Positions 1 through 8,055 are shown, numbered from the stretch's first letter. The stretch: DNA of 64,000 nt from Actinoallomurus sp050942425 (GCF_050942425.1 NZ_CP192063.1:2418001-2482000); one strand, 5' to 3'. Numbers and translations are program-made. The notes: generated by a model not told the origin, from the sequence alone.

Positions 1-122
1 GGGAGTCCTTTCATCGCGGGAATCGCATTGCGCCGAGACCCGGCCGTCCCCGAGATTCAGGGGCACGCTCACCCTGCCTGACCACCCATCCCGGGAACAG
101 AGCCGCCGGACCTAATTGCCGG

Positions 123-614
123 GTGCTCGAGTGGGACCGTGGATCCAGGTGGGCGTCCTCATGGGGGAGGGCCGGTACGCCGGTCTTGATCCGTTACGTC
201 GAGACCATGACCACGGCCCACCTCGAGATCCTGGAGGATCAGGGCCGGCCGGCGATCGACCGGATCCGCGCGCTGCTCGACGAGGTCGTCGACAGCGAGG
301 AGGAGAACCGGCGCAACGGCCACTCCGGCTGCCTCACGGTCAACACCACGGTCGAGTTCGCCGGGCGTGACCCGGAGATCGCCCGGTTGCTGGATCGCGA
401 CCTGTCTCGGCGGCTCGAGGTGCTCCGCGGCGTCATCGAGGTGGGGCGGCATGAGGGGGGCATCGCCTCCGCCCGGGATCCGGGCGATCTGGCCCGGTTC
501 GTCAATGCCGTGATCGCCGGTATCCGCGTGGCCGCCCGAGGCGGCGCGGACCGTACGGCCTTGACGGCGATCGCGGCGACGGCGATGGACGCGCTGACGC
601 CCGGCTCTCTCTGA
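123..614 (+). pseudogene. TetR-family regulator, N-terminally truncated remnant
   Basis: Only the ligand-binding half of a TetR repressor is left. From about base 187 the reading frame reads like the C-terminal domain of actinobacterial TetR proteins (segments such as NTTVEFAGRDPEIARLL and ARFVNAVIAGIRVAARGG). The roughly 50-60 residue helix-turn-helix that should precede it is absent from the upstream bases. The GTG at 123 only opens the frame and is unlikely to be a true start. It lies just upstream of an operator-like palindrome and an MFS gene that is also damaged, so the pair looks like a decayed efflux locus. I read it as a pseudogene; a truncated expressed protein could not bind DNA. 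Confidence 0.75.
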
Positions 615-653
615 CGCGACGCGCCCGGCGGGGCGTGTCTCGGCATGCCGTCG

Positions 654-675
654 TTTTACACCGATCAATGTAAAA
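654..675. promoter_or_regulatory. Operator-like inverted repeat ahead of the MFS remnant
   Basis: TTTTACA at 654-660 and TGTAAAA at 669-675 form perfect 7-bp arms around an 8-bp spacer. The site lies between the TetR remnant and the MFS start at 694, the usual place for a TetR operator. It is unusually AT-rich for this DNA and appears intact although both flanking genes are broken. Confidence 0.6.
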
Positions 676-693
676 CTCTTCGGGAGGCTTCCT

Positions 694-1050
694 GTGCCCC
701 GTGCCGTCTATGTGCTGGCCCTTGGCATCTTCGCCATGGTGACCAGCGAGTTCGCCGTCGCCGGGCTGATGCCGCAGTTGGCCGCCGGGCTGAACGTCAC
801 CATCTTCGTCGGCTCCTCGGCGGGCGGAATGGCGATCGGCCACTTCGGCCTGCGGGCGCCGCTCTGGCTCGGCGCCGCTCTGGCCGCGTTCGGCGTCATC
901 ACCCTCCTCCCCGAGCTGCGTACCACGTCCGGCATCGCCGGCGGGGCGACGGACCGTCGGCCTGGCGGCCCGGGTATCAGGGCTCAGGAGAGTGACGCAT
1001 GCGGCGGCTCTGCGGCCGCAGTGCCCACGACAGAACGGTCAGGGCGGTGA
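694..1050 (+). pseudogene. MFS efflux transporter with large internal deletion
   Basis: A GTG start with a GGGAGG ribosome site at 682-687 opens a frame whose first 35 residues are the first transmembrane segment of an MFS drug transporter (ALGIFAMVTSEFAVAGLMPQL). The frame then jumps directly to the last two helices of the same kind of protein (VGSSAGGMAIGHFGL, then LGAALAAFGVITLLPEL). Some 300 residues expected between them are missing, and the junction is in frame. Homology ends near 930; the remaining frame runs on into the DoxX gene on the other strand. It cannot encode a working transporter. An intact member of the same superfamily is encoded at 5697. Confidence 0.8.
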
Positions 1051-1408
1051 AGACGGTGAGCGGAACCAGCTCGCCGAGGGCGTAACCCCTGGTCAGGTGG
1101 GAGGCGATGGCTCCGGTGTAGGTGAAGAAGGCGCCCGCGTAGGCCCATTCCTTGAGCAATGGGCGGCGCGGAACGACCAGGGCGACCGCGCCCAGCACCT
1201 TCCAGGTGCCCAGCAGCACCAGGAAATAGGACGGGTAGCCAAGGTGCAGCACGACATCGCGCACGTACGGGATGCGCGCGATGTCCCAGATGCCGCCCAC
1301 TCCCATCTCGCCTACCACCAGGACGGTGGCCGTCCAGTAGGCGACCGATCGATTGCGTGGGGATCCGTGCCGGCCGGCGATGGCCGGTGGGGCGCTCGTC
1401 GTGTCCAT
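977..1408 (-). CDS. DoxX-like four-helix membrane protein
   Basis: This 143-residue protein has four hydrophobic segments (about residues 25-45, 60-80, 88-107 and 112-130) with the spacing of the DoxX family. The family holds small integral membrane proteins linked in places to redox or thiol stress; its biochemical role is poorly defined. GAGGACATCGGC before the ATG at 1408 gives a good ribosome site. It is divergent from a PadR regulator at 1546, and the gap holds two palindromes, so it is probably the regulator's target. Its 3' end runs into the tail of the MFS remnant frame. Confidence 0.8.
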   Translation of the reverse strand: MDTTSAPPAIAGRHGSPRNRSVAYWTATVLVVGEMGVGGIWDIARIPYVRDVVLHLGYPSYFLVLLGTWKVLGAVALVVPRRPLLKEWAYAGAFFTYTGAIASHLTRGYALGELVPLTVFTALTVLSWALRPQSRRMRHSPEP

Positions 1409-1498
1409 GCCGATGTCCTCTTCTCGTCAGAGGTTGCGGCGGCCGACGCCGGCGGGGCCGGTGCGGCCCGGTGTCATGAGGAACCGAGGGAAGTTTTG

Positions 1499-1543
1499 CT
1501 ACATGTAGTTTTACTACCTATGTTCGGACAGTAGCATTGCTAC
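1499..1543. promoter_or_regulatory. Palindromic operators between doxX and padR
   Basis: CTACATGTAG at 1499-1508 is a perfect 10-bp palindrome containing the ATGT/ACAT cores typical of PadR operators. A second site, GTAGC-ATT-GCTAC at 1531-1543, abuts the PadR start. The AT-rich stretch between them also carries TTTTACTAC. Autoregulation plus control of the divergent DoxX gene is the simplest reading. Confidence 0.55.
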
Positions 1544-1545
1544 GT

Positions 1546-1884
1546 ATGAGCGCACAAGCACTGAAGGGCCATCTGGACGGCATGCTGCTGGCCGCGCTGG
1601 ACGACGGTCCACGTCACGGCTATGCGGTCATGGAGGCGCTGCGGGTCGGCAGCGGTGGGCGGTTCGACCTGCCCACCGGCACGATCTATCCGGCGCTGCG
1701 CCGCCTCGAACGGGCCGGATTCGTGCGCGCGACATGGTCGGAGGAGGGCGGCCGGCGCAGGCGAGTGTACGAACTCACCTCGAGTGGCCGCCGGACGCTC
1801 GAGGCCGAACGGCACGCCTGGCGGGAGTTCTCCGCCGCCGTCACCGCCCTGCTCGGTCCACGGCAACGGCCGGTGACCCCATGA
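1546..1884 (+). CDS. PadR-family transcriptional regulator
   Basis: The 112-residue protein starts with the PadR winged helix (LDGMLLAALDDGPRHGYAVME, then PTGTIYPALRRLERAGFV) and ends with a short helix. This is the minimal PadR-s1 form, a dimeric ligand-responsive repressor. I take the ATG at 1546; a TTG at 1537 is in frame but lies inside a palindrome. No good ribosome site is visible, so the transcript may be leaderless. The stop overlaps the start of the next gene (ATGA at 1881-1884). In actinobacteria such pairs of PadR and a membrane protein with a permease-prefix domain are common and are translationally coupled. Confidence 0.88.
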   Translation: MSAQALKGHLDGMLLAALDDGPRHGYAVMEALRVGSGGRFDLPTGTIYPALRRLERAGFVRATWSEEGGRRRRVYELTSSGRRTLEAERHAWREFSAAVTALLGPRQRPVTP

Positions 1885-2654
1885 CCGGCCCGGCCAATGT
1901 CCCGGGGCTTCCGGAGGACGTCATCGGGTCCTACCTGGCCGAGACCGCCGTCAGGTTGATCGGCCCGGCCAGGGCGCGCCGCGACATCCTGGACGAGCTG
2001 GCCGCCGGGCTCGCCGACGCCGTCGATTCCCACGCCGATGCCGGGATGGACCCCGTCCAGGCCGCCCACGCGGCCGTCACCGAATTCGGCGGCCCGGATC
2101 AGGTCGCCGACGGATTCCGCGGCGAGCTCGCCGCCGCCCAGGCCCGCCGGACCGCGCTCACCGTGCTGACGGCCGGTCCGCTGATCGGCGCTCTGTGGGT
2201 GGGCGCCGCCCTGGCCGGCGGCATCGCCGCCCGGCCCATCGCGCCCTGGCACTGGGCCGGCATCCCCGCCGGAGCCCGGCCGGCCGTCCACCTGGCCGTG
2301 GTCGCCCTCGCGATCGCCATCGCCGGCACCCTGTTCACCCTGGCCACCACCGGACGGCTCGCCCGGTGGCTGCCCGCCCGTCCCCTCGCCACCGCGACCA
2401 TCGCCGTCGGCGGCACCGTCCCGATCGACATCACCCTGGTCGCCCTGCTCGCCGCCCAGGCGGCCGGCGCACCCGGCCGGTTCGCCGCACTCCCGGCCGC
2501 AGCGGCCGCGGTCGCCAGCCTCACCCGGCTGGCCTTCACCGTCCGCGCGGCCCGCACCTGCCTCCTCGCCCGGGGGAGGAGGCCGGTGAGCGCGCCAGGA
2601 GTACGTCCATGCCCGGTGGCCGGCGGACCAGAAGACGATGGTCCGGCGCGCTGA
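1881..2654 (+). CDS. HAAS/permease-prefix domain membrane protein
   Basis: The N-terminal ~80 residues (SYLAETAVRLIGPARARRDI, then HAAVTEFGGPDQVADGFRGEL) match the permease-prefix or HAAS signalling domain found next to PadR regulators. Four or five hydrophobic segments follow between about residues 95 and 235, and the last 25 residues are hydrophilic. It is co-translated with PadR through the ATGA overlap, which suggests that the membrane protein passes a signal to, or is controlled by, that regulator. No catalytic motif is visible. Its stop lies inside the loop of a strong hairpin. Confidence 0.75.
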   Translation: MTGPANVPGLPEDVIGSYLAETAVRLIGPARARRDILDELAAGLADAVDSHADAGMDPVQAAHAAVTEFGGPDQVADGFRGELAAAQARRTALTVLTAGPLIGALWVGAALAGGIAARPIAPWHWAGIPAGARPAVHLAVVALAIAIAGTLFTLATTGRLARWLPARPLATATIAVGGTVPIDITLVALLAAQAAGAPGRFAALPAAAAAVASLTRLAFTVRAARTCLLARGRRPVSAPGVRPCPVAGGPEDDGPAR

Positions 2655-2676
2655 TCGCGGGCCGGACCATCGTCTT
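2632..2676. terminator. Bidirectional terminator hairpin
   Basis: AAGACGATGGTCCGGC (2632-2647) pairs perfectly over 16 bp with GCCGGACCATCGTCTT (2661-2676), with a 13-base loop that contains the upstream gene's stop. It sits between convergent genes and has A-rich and T-rich flanks, so it can serve both strands. Confidence 0.85.
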
Positions 2677-2687
2677 TCCGATCGGTG

Positions 2688-3644
2688 TCAGGCGGCCAGG
2701 GGAGCGTCCATCCGCTGGGCCATCTCGCGCATGCGACGCAGGGCTGCCAGCTCCATCTGCCGGACCCGCTCGGCGGACACGCCCAGGCGGCTCGCGATCT
2801 CCCGGCGGCTGTGCTCGGTGCCGTCCTCCAGGCCGAACCGCGCCCGCAGTACGACCGCCTCACGCGGCTCCAGACGCTCCAGCATGTCGTCGATGATCTC
2901 CAGCTGGACGCTCGCCATGGCCGATTCCTCGGGCGAGGGCGTGGTCTCGTCGGCGAGGAGGTCGCCGAGCGAGGTCTCCTCGTCCTCACCGACGACGGCG
3001 TCGAGGCTCGCGGGCGTACGGTCCCAGCGGTCCAGCTCGCCGATGCGCTCCACCGGCAGGTCGAGCTCGGCGGCCAGCTCCTCGTCGGTCGGCTCCGAAC
3101 CGGTCAGCAGGACCAGCTCACGGCGGGCCTTGCGCAGCCGGTTGACGTCGGTGTGCACCGCGCCCGGCAGCCGTACGGACCGGGACGAGTTGGCCAGCGC
3201 CCGGCCGATGGCCTGCCGGATCCACCACGTCGCATAGGTGGAGAACTTGAAACCCCGGCGCGGGTCGAAGCCCTCGACGGCCCGGATCAGGCCGATCGTG
3301 CCCTCCTGGATCAGGTCGAGCAGGCTCAGGCCGTCCGTGGGGTAGCGCCGGGCCACGCTCACGACGAGGCGGAGGTTGGCCAGGATGAAACGGTCCTTCG
3401 CGGCGTCGCCGCGCGCCGCGATCTCCTCGAGCTCCTCGCGGGTCGCGCCGTCCGGGAAGGTCTCCTCGTCGAGGTGGTTGTGCGCGAGCAGCCCGGCCTC
3501 CATGGCCAGGGCGAGCTCGATCTCCTCTTCGGCGTTCAAAAGTGGCGTGGCGGCTATCTCATCCAAGTAGGCCCCGAGCAGATCGCCTTCGGCCGCCCGC
3601 CCCGGCCGCCTGACGCGCCTGCTGTCGTTCGTGGTCGCCGCCAT
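2688..3644 (-). CDS. Group 2 sigma-70 family RNA polymerase sigma factor
   Basis: This 318-residue protein carries region 1.2 (LGAYLDEIAATPLLNAEEEIELA), regions 2.1-2.4 (NLRLVVSVARRY, LLDLIQEGTIGLIRAVEGFD, FKFSTYATWWIRQAI at about 90-150), region 3 and region 4 (SRREIASRLGVSAERVRQME near the C-terminus). The core motifs match primary-like sigma factors, but the short N-terminus without an extended region 1.1 points to group 2 (HrdD/SigB type), usually used in stationary phase or stress. The start at 3644 has GAGGTGG as ribosome site; a longer in-frame extension upstream looks non-coding. No anti-sigma gene is adjacent. Confidence 0.93.
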   Translation of the reverse strand: MAATTNDSRRVRRPGRAAEGDLLGAYLDEIAATPLLNAEEEIELALAMEAGLLAHNHLDEETFPDGATREELEEIAARGDAAKDRFILANLRLVVSVARRYPTDGLSLLDLIQEGTIGLIRAVEGFDPRRGFKFSTYATWWIRQAIGRALANSSRSVRLPGAVHTDVNRLRKARRELVLLTGSEPTDEELAAELDLPVERIGELDRWDRTPASLDAVVGEDEETSLGDLLADETTPSPEESAMASVQLEIIDDMLERLEPREAVVLRARFGLEDGTEHSRREIASRLGVSAERVRQMELAALRRMREMAQRMDAPLAA

Positions 3645-3742
3645 GGCCACCTCGCTCTCACATCGAATCCCAAACGGATCAACGCGAATGTGCCCTCTGC
3701 TGTTCCGCGATACCCGATTGCGGGCACCCTCAACATGACAGA

Positions 3743-3771
3743 GAGCACCCGCGGTGTTCCCGCGAGTGCTC
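3743..3771 (-). terminator. Terminator hairpin downstream of yceI
   Basis: GAGCACCCGCGG (3743-3754) pairs with CCGCGAGTGCTC (3760-3771) with one mismatch and a 5-base loop. It lies just past the stop of the minus-strand YceI gene. There is no long T-run. Confidence 0.65.
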
Positions 3772-3811
3772 CCTGCCGTGGTGCGTTGCGGCGACCGTGG
3801 TGTGCGAGGTC

Positions 3812-4363
3812 TCAGGCGCGGACGGCCTGGATCTCCAGCTGGAGGTCGACCTTGTCGCCGAGGAGGGCCTTCTGGCCGCCGGGCAGCGGCACGTTGAACT
3901 CGATGCCCCAGTCCTTGCGGTTGATGGAAGCGGTGGCGCTGAAGCCGGCGCGCGTGCCGCCCCACGGGTCCTCGCCGACGCCGTTGAACTCGACCTCGAG
4001 GGTGACCGGCTGGGAGATGCCCTTGATCGTGAGCTCGCCGTCGACGAGGTTCGTGTCGCCCTCGACGCGGACGCCCTTGGTCGTGAACGTCATCGCCGGG
4101 TGGTTCTCGATGTCGAGGATGTCGGCGGACCGGACGTGGTTGTCACGGTCGGCGTTGCGGGTGTCGATCGACCCGAGCTTGATCTCCGCGGTGGCGGTGG
4201 AGGCCTGCACGTCCTCGGCGATCTCGACGGAGCCCGAGAACTCGGTGAACGAGCCGCGCACCTTGGTCATGAGGTGGCGGATGGTGAAGGTGACCTCGGA
4301 GTGCGCCGGGTCGATGTTCCAGGTGCCTGCGGTCAGTCCCAGGTCGGTGGCGGTGACGCTCAT
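3812..4363 (-). CDS. YceI-family lipid-binding-like protein
   Basis: This 183-residue protein shows the YceI beta-barrel signature: a GTWNIDPAHSEVTFTIRHLM start, KVRGSF, then NHPAMTFTT and LTIKGISQPVTLEVEF. YceI-type lipocalin-like barrels bind isoprenoid chains; many bacterial members are secreted, but this one has no signal peptide and is probably cytoplasmic. AGGAGC precedes the ATG at 4363. A 16-bp palindrome 45 bases upstream suggests control by a MarR-type regulator encoded elsewhere. Confidence 0.9.
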   Translation of the reverse strand: MSVTATDLGLTAGTWNIDPAHSEVTFTIRHLMTKVRGSFTEFSGSVEIAEDVQASTATAEIKLGSIDTRNADRDNHVRSADILDIENHPAMTFTTKGVRVEGDTNLVDGELTIKGISQPVTLEVEFNGVGEDPWGGTRAGFSATASINRKDWGIEFNVPLPGGQKALLGDKVDLQLEIQAVRA

Positions 4364-4409
4364 GGTCGCTCCTGTGCTTGAATGTTCAACGAGTAGCGAT
4401 GGCGAGTTT

Positions 4410-4425
4410 AGTTGAAACTTCAACT
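4410..4425. promoter_or_regulatory. MarR-type operator upstream of yceI
   Basis: AGTTGAA-AC-TTCAACT forms perfect 7-bp arms with a 2-bp spacer, and a further GTTCAAC half-site lies at 4384-4390. The TTGAA/TTCAA core is typical of MarR-family sites before yceI genes. No marR gene is adjacent. Confidence 0.6.
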
Positions 4426-4535
4426 GAACACAACCCTGGCCCTCGGAACGTCCACCGAGCCGGATCCGCCACCCGCGGAGCCGGACCGTACGGCTGCGTG
4501 CACGGCCAGGCCCCACCAGGATGCCGTCGGCGTTC

Positions 4536-5066
4536 CTACCGGCGGTGCTCGTCTTCGCGGCGGATGGTCGGGCCGAACAGATCCTCGCTCGTTCTCGGCG
4601 TCCGGAGTGCGTCGAAGGCGTCCAGGAGTCTTCGCTCCTCCCACTGGAAGTGGGATTCGAGGATCGCGGTCAGCCCGTCGAGCTCCAGCCGTACCGGCCC
4701 GGCGTTGTCCGGTGTCAGCGTCGTGAGGAGTTCTCGCAGCCTGCGGAGGATGTCGGCGACCAGCAGGTGATCCCGCTGCAGTTCCGCCAGCACCGGGATC
4801 AGCTCGGGGAACTGCTCGCCGAGGGCCGGGAACCCCGTGGTGTCCTCGCTGGTGTGGTGCCGGGTCAGCGCCTGGCAGAAGGCCGTGCAGTGCACCCGCA
4901 GCGGCGTGGGGGACTGTGCGGTGTCGCTGTCGGCATAGGCGGCGATCTCTTCGCGGAGTCGCGCCAGCTCGGCGCGGAGCCACTGGTGAACCTCGGCCAG
5001 CTGCGCCCCGAGAGACCGTGCCCGGTCCTCGTGGGCCGGAGTGGACTTGGCGTACGAATCAGGCAT
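4536..5066 (-). CDS. Hemerythrin-like HHE-domain protein
   Basis: This 176-residue all-helical protein has the His/Glu spacing of hemerythrin-like diiron domains: HQWLR, HCTAFCQALTRHH followed by SED, QRDHLL and HFQWEE. Such proteins bind oxygen, NO or iron in the cytosol. It stands alone between YceI and an ArsR/MFS pair. The start at 5066 has only a weak purine-rich site. Physiological role unknown. Confidence 0.8.
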   Translation of the reverse strand: MPDSYAKSTPAHEDRARSLGAQLAEVHQWLRAELARLREEIAAYADSDTAQSPTPLRVHCTAFCQALTRHHTSEDTTGFPALGEQFPELIPVLAELQRDHLLVADILRRLRELLTTLTPDNAGPVRLELDGLTAILESHFQWEERRLLDAFDALRTPRTSEDLFGPTIRREDEHRR

Positions 5067-5324
5067 GAATCACTTTCGATCAAGGAGAACACCGCCGCTG
5101 GAGCCCGCGATGCGGTCGGGCGGCGATGAAAGGTCGGACCGCGGTAGGGGGCCGGTCGGGCCCCGGTGCCCCTTATTGGGACCGAAGGCGTGGACGCATG
5201 GCGGTCTCCTTGATCACGGTGCCTCCATGCCGACGCCGTCCACCTGGCGCCGACACGCGGCACGAGCCATGGATCTACCACGGCGCCGTCACAGGGGTCA
5301 ACGCCGGCCGCGGCCTGGCTGCGG

Positions 5325-5648
5325 TCAGCGGCCTTCGCCGGCCTCGATGTTGTCCAGTACGGCGGCGAGCAGGCCGGGGAACCGCGCTTCGAACTCCTCT
5401 GTGCGCAGCCGGGCGCTCTGCCGCTGCCCCTCGTGGGTGCGGCGGAGCAGTCCGCACTCGCGCAGGATCCGGAAGTGGTGGGACGCGTTGGACTTGCTTA
5501 TCCCCAGCTCGTGGTAGATCGCTGAGCACTCGGTCTCTCCATTACGGGAGAGCAGGTCGACGATCCGCAGGCGCAGCGGGTCGCTGAGGCCGTTCAGCGC
5601 GGCTGCCAGCGTCACATCCGTCGGGTCGGCATGAAAAGCGTCACGCAT
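5325..5648 (-). CDS. ArsR-family repressor
   Basis: This 107-residue winged-helix protein has the ArsR HTH (ALNGLSDPLRLRIVDLLS, then YHELGISKSNASHHFRILRECGLL). No Cys metal site is seen (no CxC in helix 3), so it is probably not a metal sensor but one of the many ArsR proteins that guard efflux pumps. It is divergent from the MFS gene at 5697, with a long inverted repeat between them. The GGAGG lies only one base from the ATG at 5648; a GTG 11 codons in is an alternative start. Confidence 0.88.
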   Translation of the reverse strand: MRDAFHADPTDVTLAAALNGLSDPLRLRIVDLLSRNGETECSAIYHELGISKSNASHHFRILRECGLLRRTHEGQRQSARLRTEEFEARFPGLLAAVLDNIEAGEGR

Positions 5649-5659
5649 GCCTCCAAGAT

Positions 5660-5695
5660 AGTCCAATGGTTCAAAGATCGTTGTACCGTTGGACT
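5660..5695. promoter_or_regulatory. ArsR operator between arsR and MFS gene
   Basis: AGTCCAATGGT (5660-5670) and ACCGTTGGACT (5685-5695) are 11-base inverted arms matching at 10 of 11 positions, separated by 14 bases. The right arm ends one base before the MFS start codon, so a bound repressor would block both divergent promoters. Confidence 0.7.
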
Positions 5696-5696
5696 C

Positions 5697-6908
5697 ATGT
5701 CCACGCTGAACCCCCGGATCTACCTGCTCGCCCTGGGCACCTTCACCGTCGGGACGGAGGGCTACGTGATCGCGGGCGTGCTGCCCGCCGTGGCCCGCGA
5801 CATGCACACCTCCGTCGCCGTTTGCGGCCAGTTGGTCACGATCTTCGCCGTGGCGTACGCCTTGGGCGGGCCACCGCTGATCAGGCTGTTCCACGACGTC
5901 CCGCCAAAGCGGTTGCTGATCGGTGCCGCGGTGTTCTTCGCGGCGGCGAACCTGCTCGCCGCGCTGGCGCCCGACGTGGCCGTGCTCATCACCGCGCGGA
6001 TCCTCGCGGCCGCGGGTGCGGCCCTGTTCCTGGCACCGGCCGCCGCCGCGGCCGCCGCTCTGACCGCGCCCGCACTGCTGCCACGGGCGATCTCGGTCAC
6101 CGCCACCGGCAATGCCCTGGCGCTGACCGCGGGCGCACCGATCGGCACGATGATCGGGTCCACGTTCGGCTGGCGAATCTCTTTCCTCTTCGTCACCGGG
6201 CTCGCCATCCTCAGCGCGGTGCTGCTGGGGGCCTTCCTGCCCGAGGTGCCGGTGTCGCGCGCTCCGGCCGGCGGTCGGCTCACGCTGCTGGGCCACCGGG
6301 CCGTCCAGCGGGCACTGGCGACCACGTTCGGGCTGTTCCTGGCTTCATACACCGTCTACACATACTTGTCGTCGGTCATGAAGGCCGCGACCGGGGCGGG
6401 CAGCGCCGGCGTCGCCGCCCTGATGGTCGTCTTCGGCGCTGGCGGACTCATCGGCGGCCGAGTGATCGGACACCTCATCGCCCGATACGCCCTGGCCCCT
6501 GTGCTGCGGCTCGCGTTGCTCACCGTCGCCGTGATGATCGCCCTTGTCGCCCTGCTGACCGGCATTCACGCGCACACGGCGGTCGGCACCGCCGTCGCCT
6601 TCCCGATCATGCTCATCTTCGGGGCGGCCTGGTGGTCCGGCGGCATCAGCCAGCAGACCCGCCTGGTCACCCTCGCCCCCGACCAGCGTTCGCCGGCCCT
6701 CGGCCTGCATTTCTCCGCCCAGTTCCTCGGCGTCGCGATGGCGGGCGCCGTCGGTGGCATCGCCCTCGCGACCTCCGGCCCGATCGCCGTCCCCATCGTC
6801 GGCGGCGCCATCGCCATCGCCGCGATCGCGACCGTCGAACACATCCCCACCCGCCCGCCACAGGGCCAGGACCGCCTCAACGGTGACCGTCAGCCGGCCG
6901 CCGGCTGA
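5697..6908 (+). CDS. MFS drug-efflux-type transporter
   Basis: This 403-residue protein has twelve predicted transmembrane helices and the DHA1 drug:H+ antiporter pattern, starting LLALGTFTVGTEGYVIAGVLP and with AGAPIGTMIGSTFGWR in the helix 5 region. It would sit in the cytoplasmic membrane and export small molecules of unknown kind. The ATG at 5697 lies one base beyond the operator arm and lacks a ribosome site, so the mRNA may be leaderless. Its first helix resembles that of the damaged MFS gene at 694, and it may cover that lost function. A strong hairpin follows the gene. Confidence 0.88.
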   Translation: MSTLNPRIYLLALGTFTVGTEGYVIAGVLPAVARDMHTSVAVCGQLVTIFAVAYALGGPPLIRLFHDVPPKRLLIGAAVFFAAANLLAALAPDVAVLITARILAAAGAALFLAPAAAAAAALTAPALLPRAISVTATGNALALTAGAPIGTMIGSTFGWRISFLFVTGLAILSAVLLGAFLPEVPVSRAPAGGRLTLLGHRAVQRALATTFGLFLASYTVYTYLSSVMKAATGAGSAGVAALMVVFGAGGLIGGRVIGHLIARYALAPVLRLALLTVAVMIALVALLTGIHAHTAVGTAVAFPIMLIFGAAWWSGGISQQTRLVTLAPDQRSPALGLHFSAQFLGVAMAGAVGGIALATSGPIAVPIVGGAIAIAAIATVEHIPTRPPQGQDRLNGDRQPAAG

Positions 6909-6923
6909 TCGATCCCCGTGAGT

Positions 6924-6956
6924 TCCGGCCCCACGCGGAACCGGCGTGGGGCCGGA
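6924..6956 (+). terminator. Terminator hairpin after MFS gene
   Basis: TCCGGCCCCACGC (6924-6936) and GCGTGGGGCCGGA (6944-6956) form a perfect 13-bp stem with a 7-base loop, 15 bases after the stop codon. No T-run follows. Confidence 0.75.
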
Positions 6957-7011
6957 GCGGTAGGCGGCTGGGGCATGTCGATCTGGGAGATGCCTGCCGC
7001 CGGTCCGCGGA

Positions 7012-7255
7012 TCAGCCGGTGATGAACGTCATGCCGCGCGCTTTGAGCGCGGAGTAGGAGGCGGCGGCCGAAGCCTTGTGGTTGCTGTTGTCGGACGGGT
7101 CCCACCAGTAGATGGTGTTGCCCGAGTAGCCGTAGGCGAGGATCGCGTGACCCTCTTTGCTGCCGCCCTTCTGCCACGGCTCGTTGTTGCTCCACACCGA
7201 GGCGTAGACGCCGTGCTTGCGGTTGATGGACGCCTCGAGGCGGCCGGGTGGGTGA
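7012..7255 (-). pseudogene. C39-like cysteine peptidase, C-terminal fragment
   Basis: The frame reads RLEASINRKHGVYASVW, then GHAILAYGYSGNTIYWWDPSD, which resembles the C-terminal half of papain-like/C39-like peptidase domains. It has the catalytic His of GHAIL and the Asp of WWDPSD but no upstream Cys region. It runs straight into the neighbouring gene at 7283 with no room for the missing part. An ATG-like GTG at 7197 could open a 61-residue frame, but a working peptidase is not possible. Confidence 0.6.
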
Positions 7256-7282
7256 CGCGGCGGCCGCCTCGCCGGGGATCGG

Positions 7283-7978
7283 TCAGGCGAAGACGGTTCC
7301 GGTCTCGGTGAACAGCGCGTTCAGGGCCCGGAGGCCGCTCCACGCCTTCGTCATGCCGAACCGGGCGGAGAACCGTACGACGGCGCGGGCCTCGTCGGGG
7401 GTCGCGCCGGCGCTGAGAGCGCGGGTCACGTGGGTGCGGAAGCTCTCGTCCAGCGTCTGGAAGAGCACGTCGACCGTCATCGTCGCGAACGCGCGCTCCC
7501 GTACGCTCAGGAGGCTCATTCCGGCGCGCATGCGTGACTGCAGGTCCATGTAGTCGGCGAACGGGGCGTCGAGGTTGTGGACGGCCTGCCGGGTCCGCGC
7601 GGGGATCGGGCTTTCCGCGCCGTCGGCGTTCACCTCGTGACCGTGGCCGGTGGGGCCGGTCAGGCCCTGCTCACGCTCGATGTCGACCAGCCGGGCCAGG
7701 GCGGCCAGCGCCGCCGGATATCCGCTGTCGTACGCGATGAAGCGGAGAAGCTCCCGGAGGTCATCGGCCGACAGGCCGTGCTCCCGCGCCATCGCGACGT
7801 GCGATTCGAACGGCAGCCCGAGTGTCTGCTGGCAGACGTCGGCGACGAGCGACAGCAGGATCTTCTCCCGCGTCGACAACTCGGAGATCTCGTCCCAGAG
7901 CTTGCGGTCGGTGGCGGCGCTCATCTCCGCGAACACCGGGTCCAGCGCCTTCGCCTGGGTGTCGGACGGGACGTTCAT
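7283..7978 (-). CDS. Carboxymuconolactone decarboxylase-family protein, two domains
   Basis: This 231-residue protein contains two copies of the all-helical CMD/AhpD-like fold: about residues 15-100 (ILLSLVADVCQQTLGLPFESHV) and 135-225 (ERAFATMTVDVLFQTLDESFRTHV). The AhpD CxxC redox pair is absent, so it is closer to the decarboxylase-like members. A GGGAG site precedes the ATG at 7978. It is divergent from a TetR regulator, with palindromes between, and is therefore the likely regulated target. Substrate unknown. Confidence 0.82.
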   Translation of the reverse strand: MNVPSDTQAKALDPVFAEMSAATDRKLWDEISELSTREKILLSLVADVCQQTLGLPFESHVAMAREHGLSADDLRELLRFIAYDSGYPAALAALARLVDIEREQGLTGPTGHGHEVNADGAESPIPARTRQAVHNLDAPFADYMDLQSRMRAGMSLLSVRERAFATMTVDVLFQTLDESFRTHVTRALSAGATPDEARAVVRFSARFGMTKAWSGLRALNALFTETGTVFA

Positions 7979-8005
7979 GAGGACTCCCTCGCTAAGTGAA
8001 CGGCT

Positions 8006-8015
8006 GTAGCGCTAC
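8006..8015. promoter_or_regulatory. Operator palindrome between CMD gene and tetR
   Basis: GTAGCGCTAC is a perfect 10-bp palindrome midway in the 77-bp divergent gap. It is nested in a wider inverted pair, GAACGG (7998-8003) and CCGTTC (8032-8037). A TetR dimer site controlling both genes is likely. Confidence 0.5.
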
Positions 8016-8055
8016 GACAGTAAGGCAACGACCGTTCCAATACAATGGCGGATCT

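Noticed and set aside
5067..5324. Frames in the hemerythrin/ArsR gap
   Set aside because: Arg/Pro/Gly-rich translations in several frames, no start signal; regarded as non-coding.
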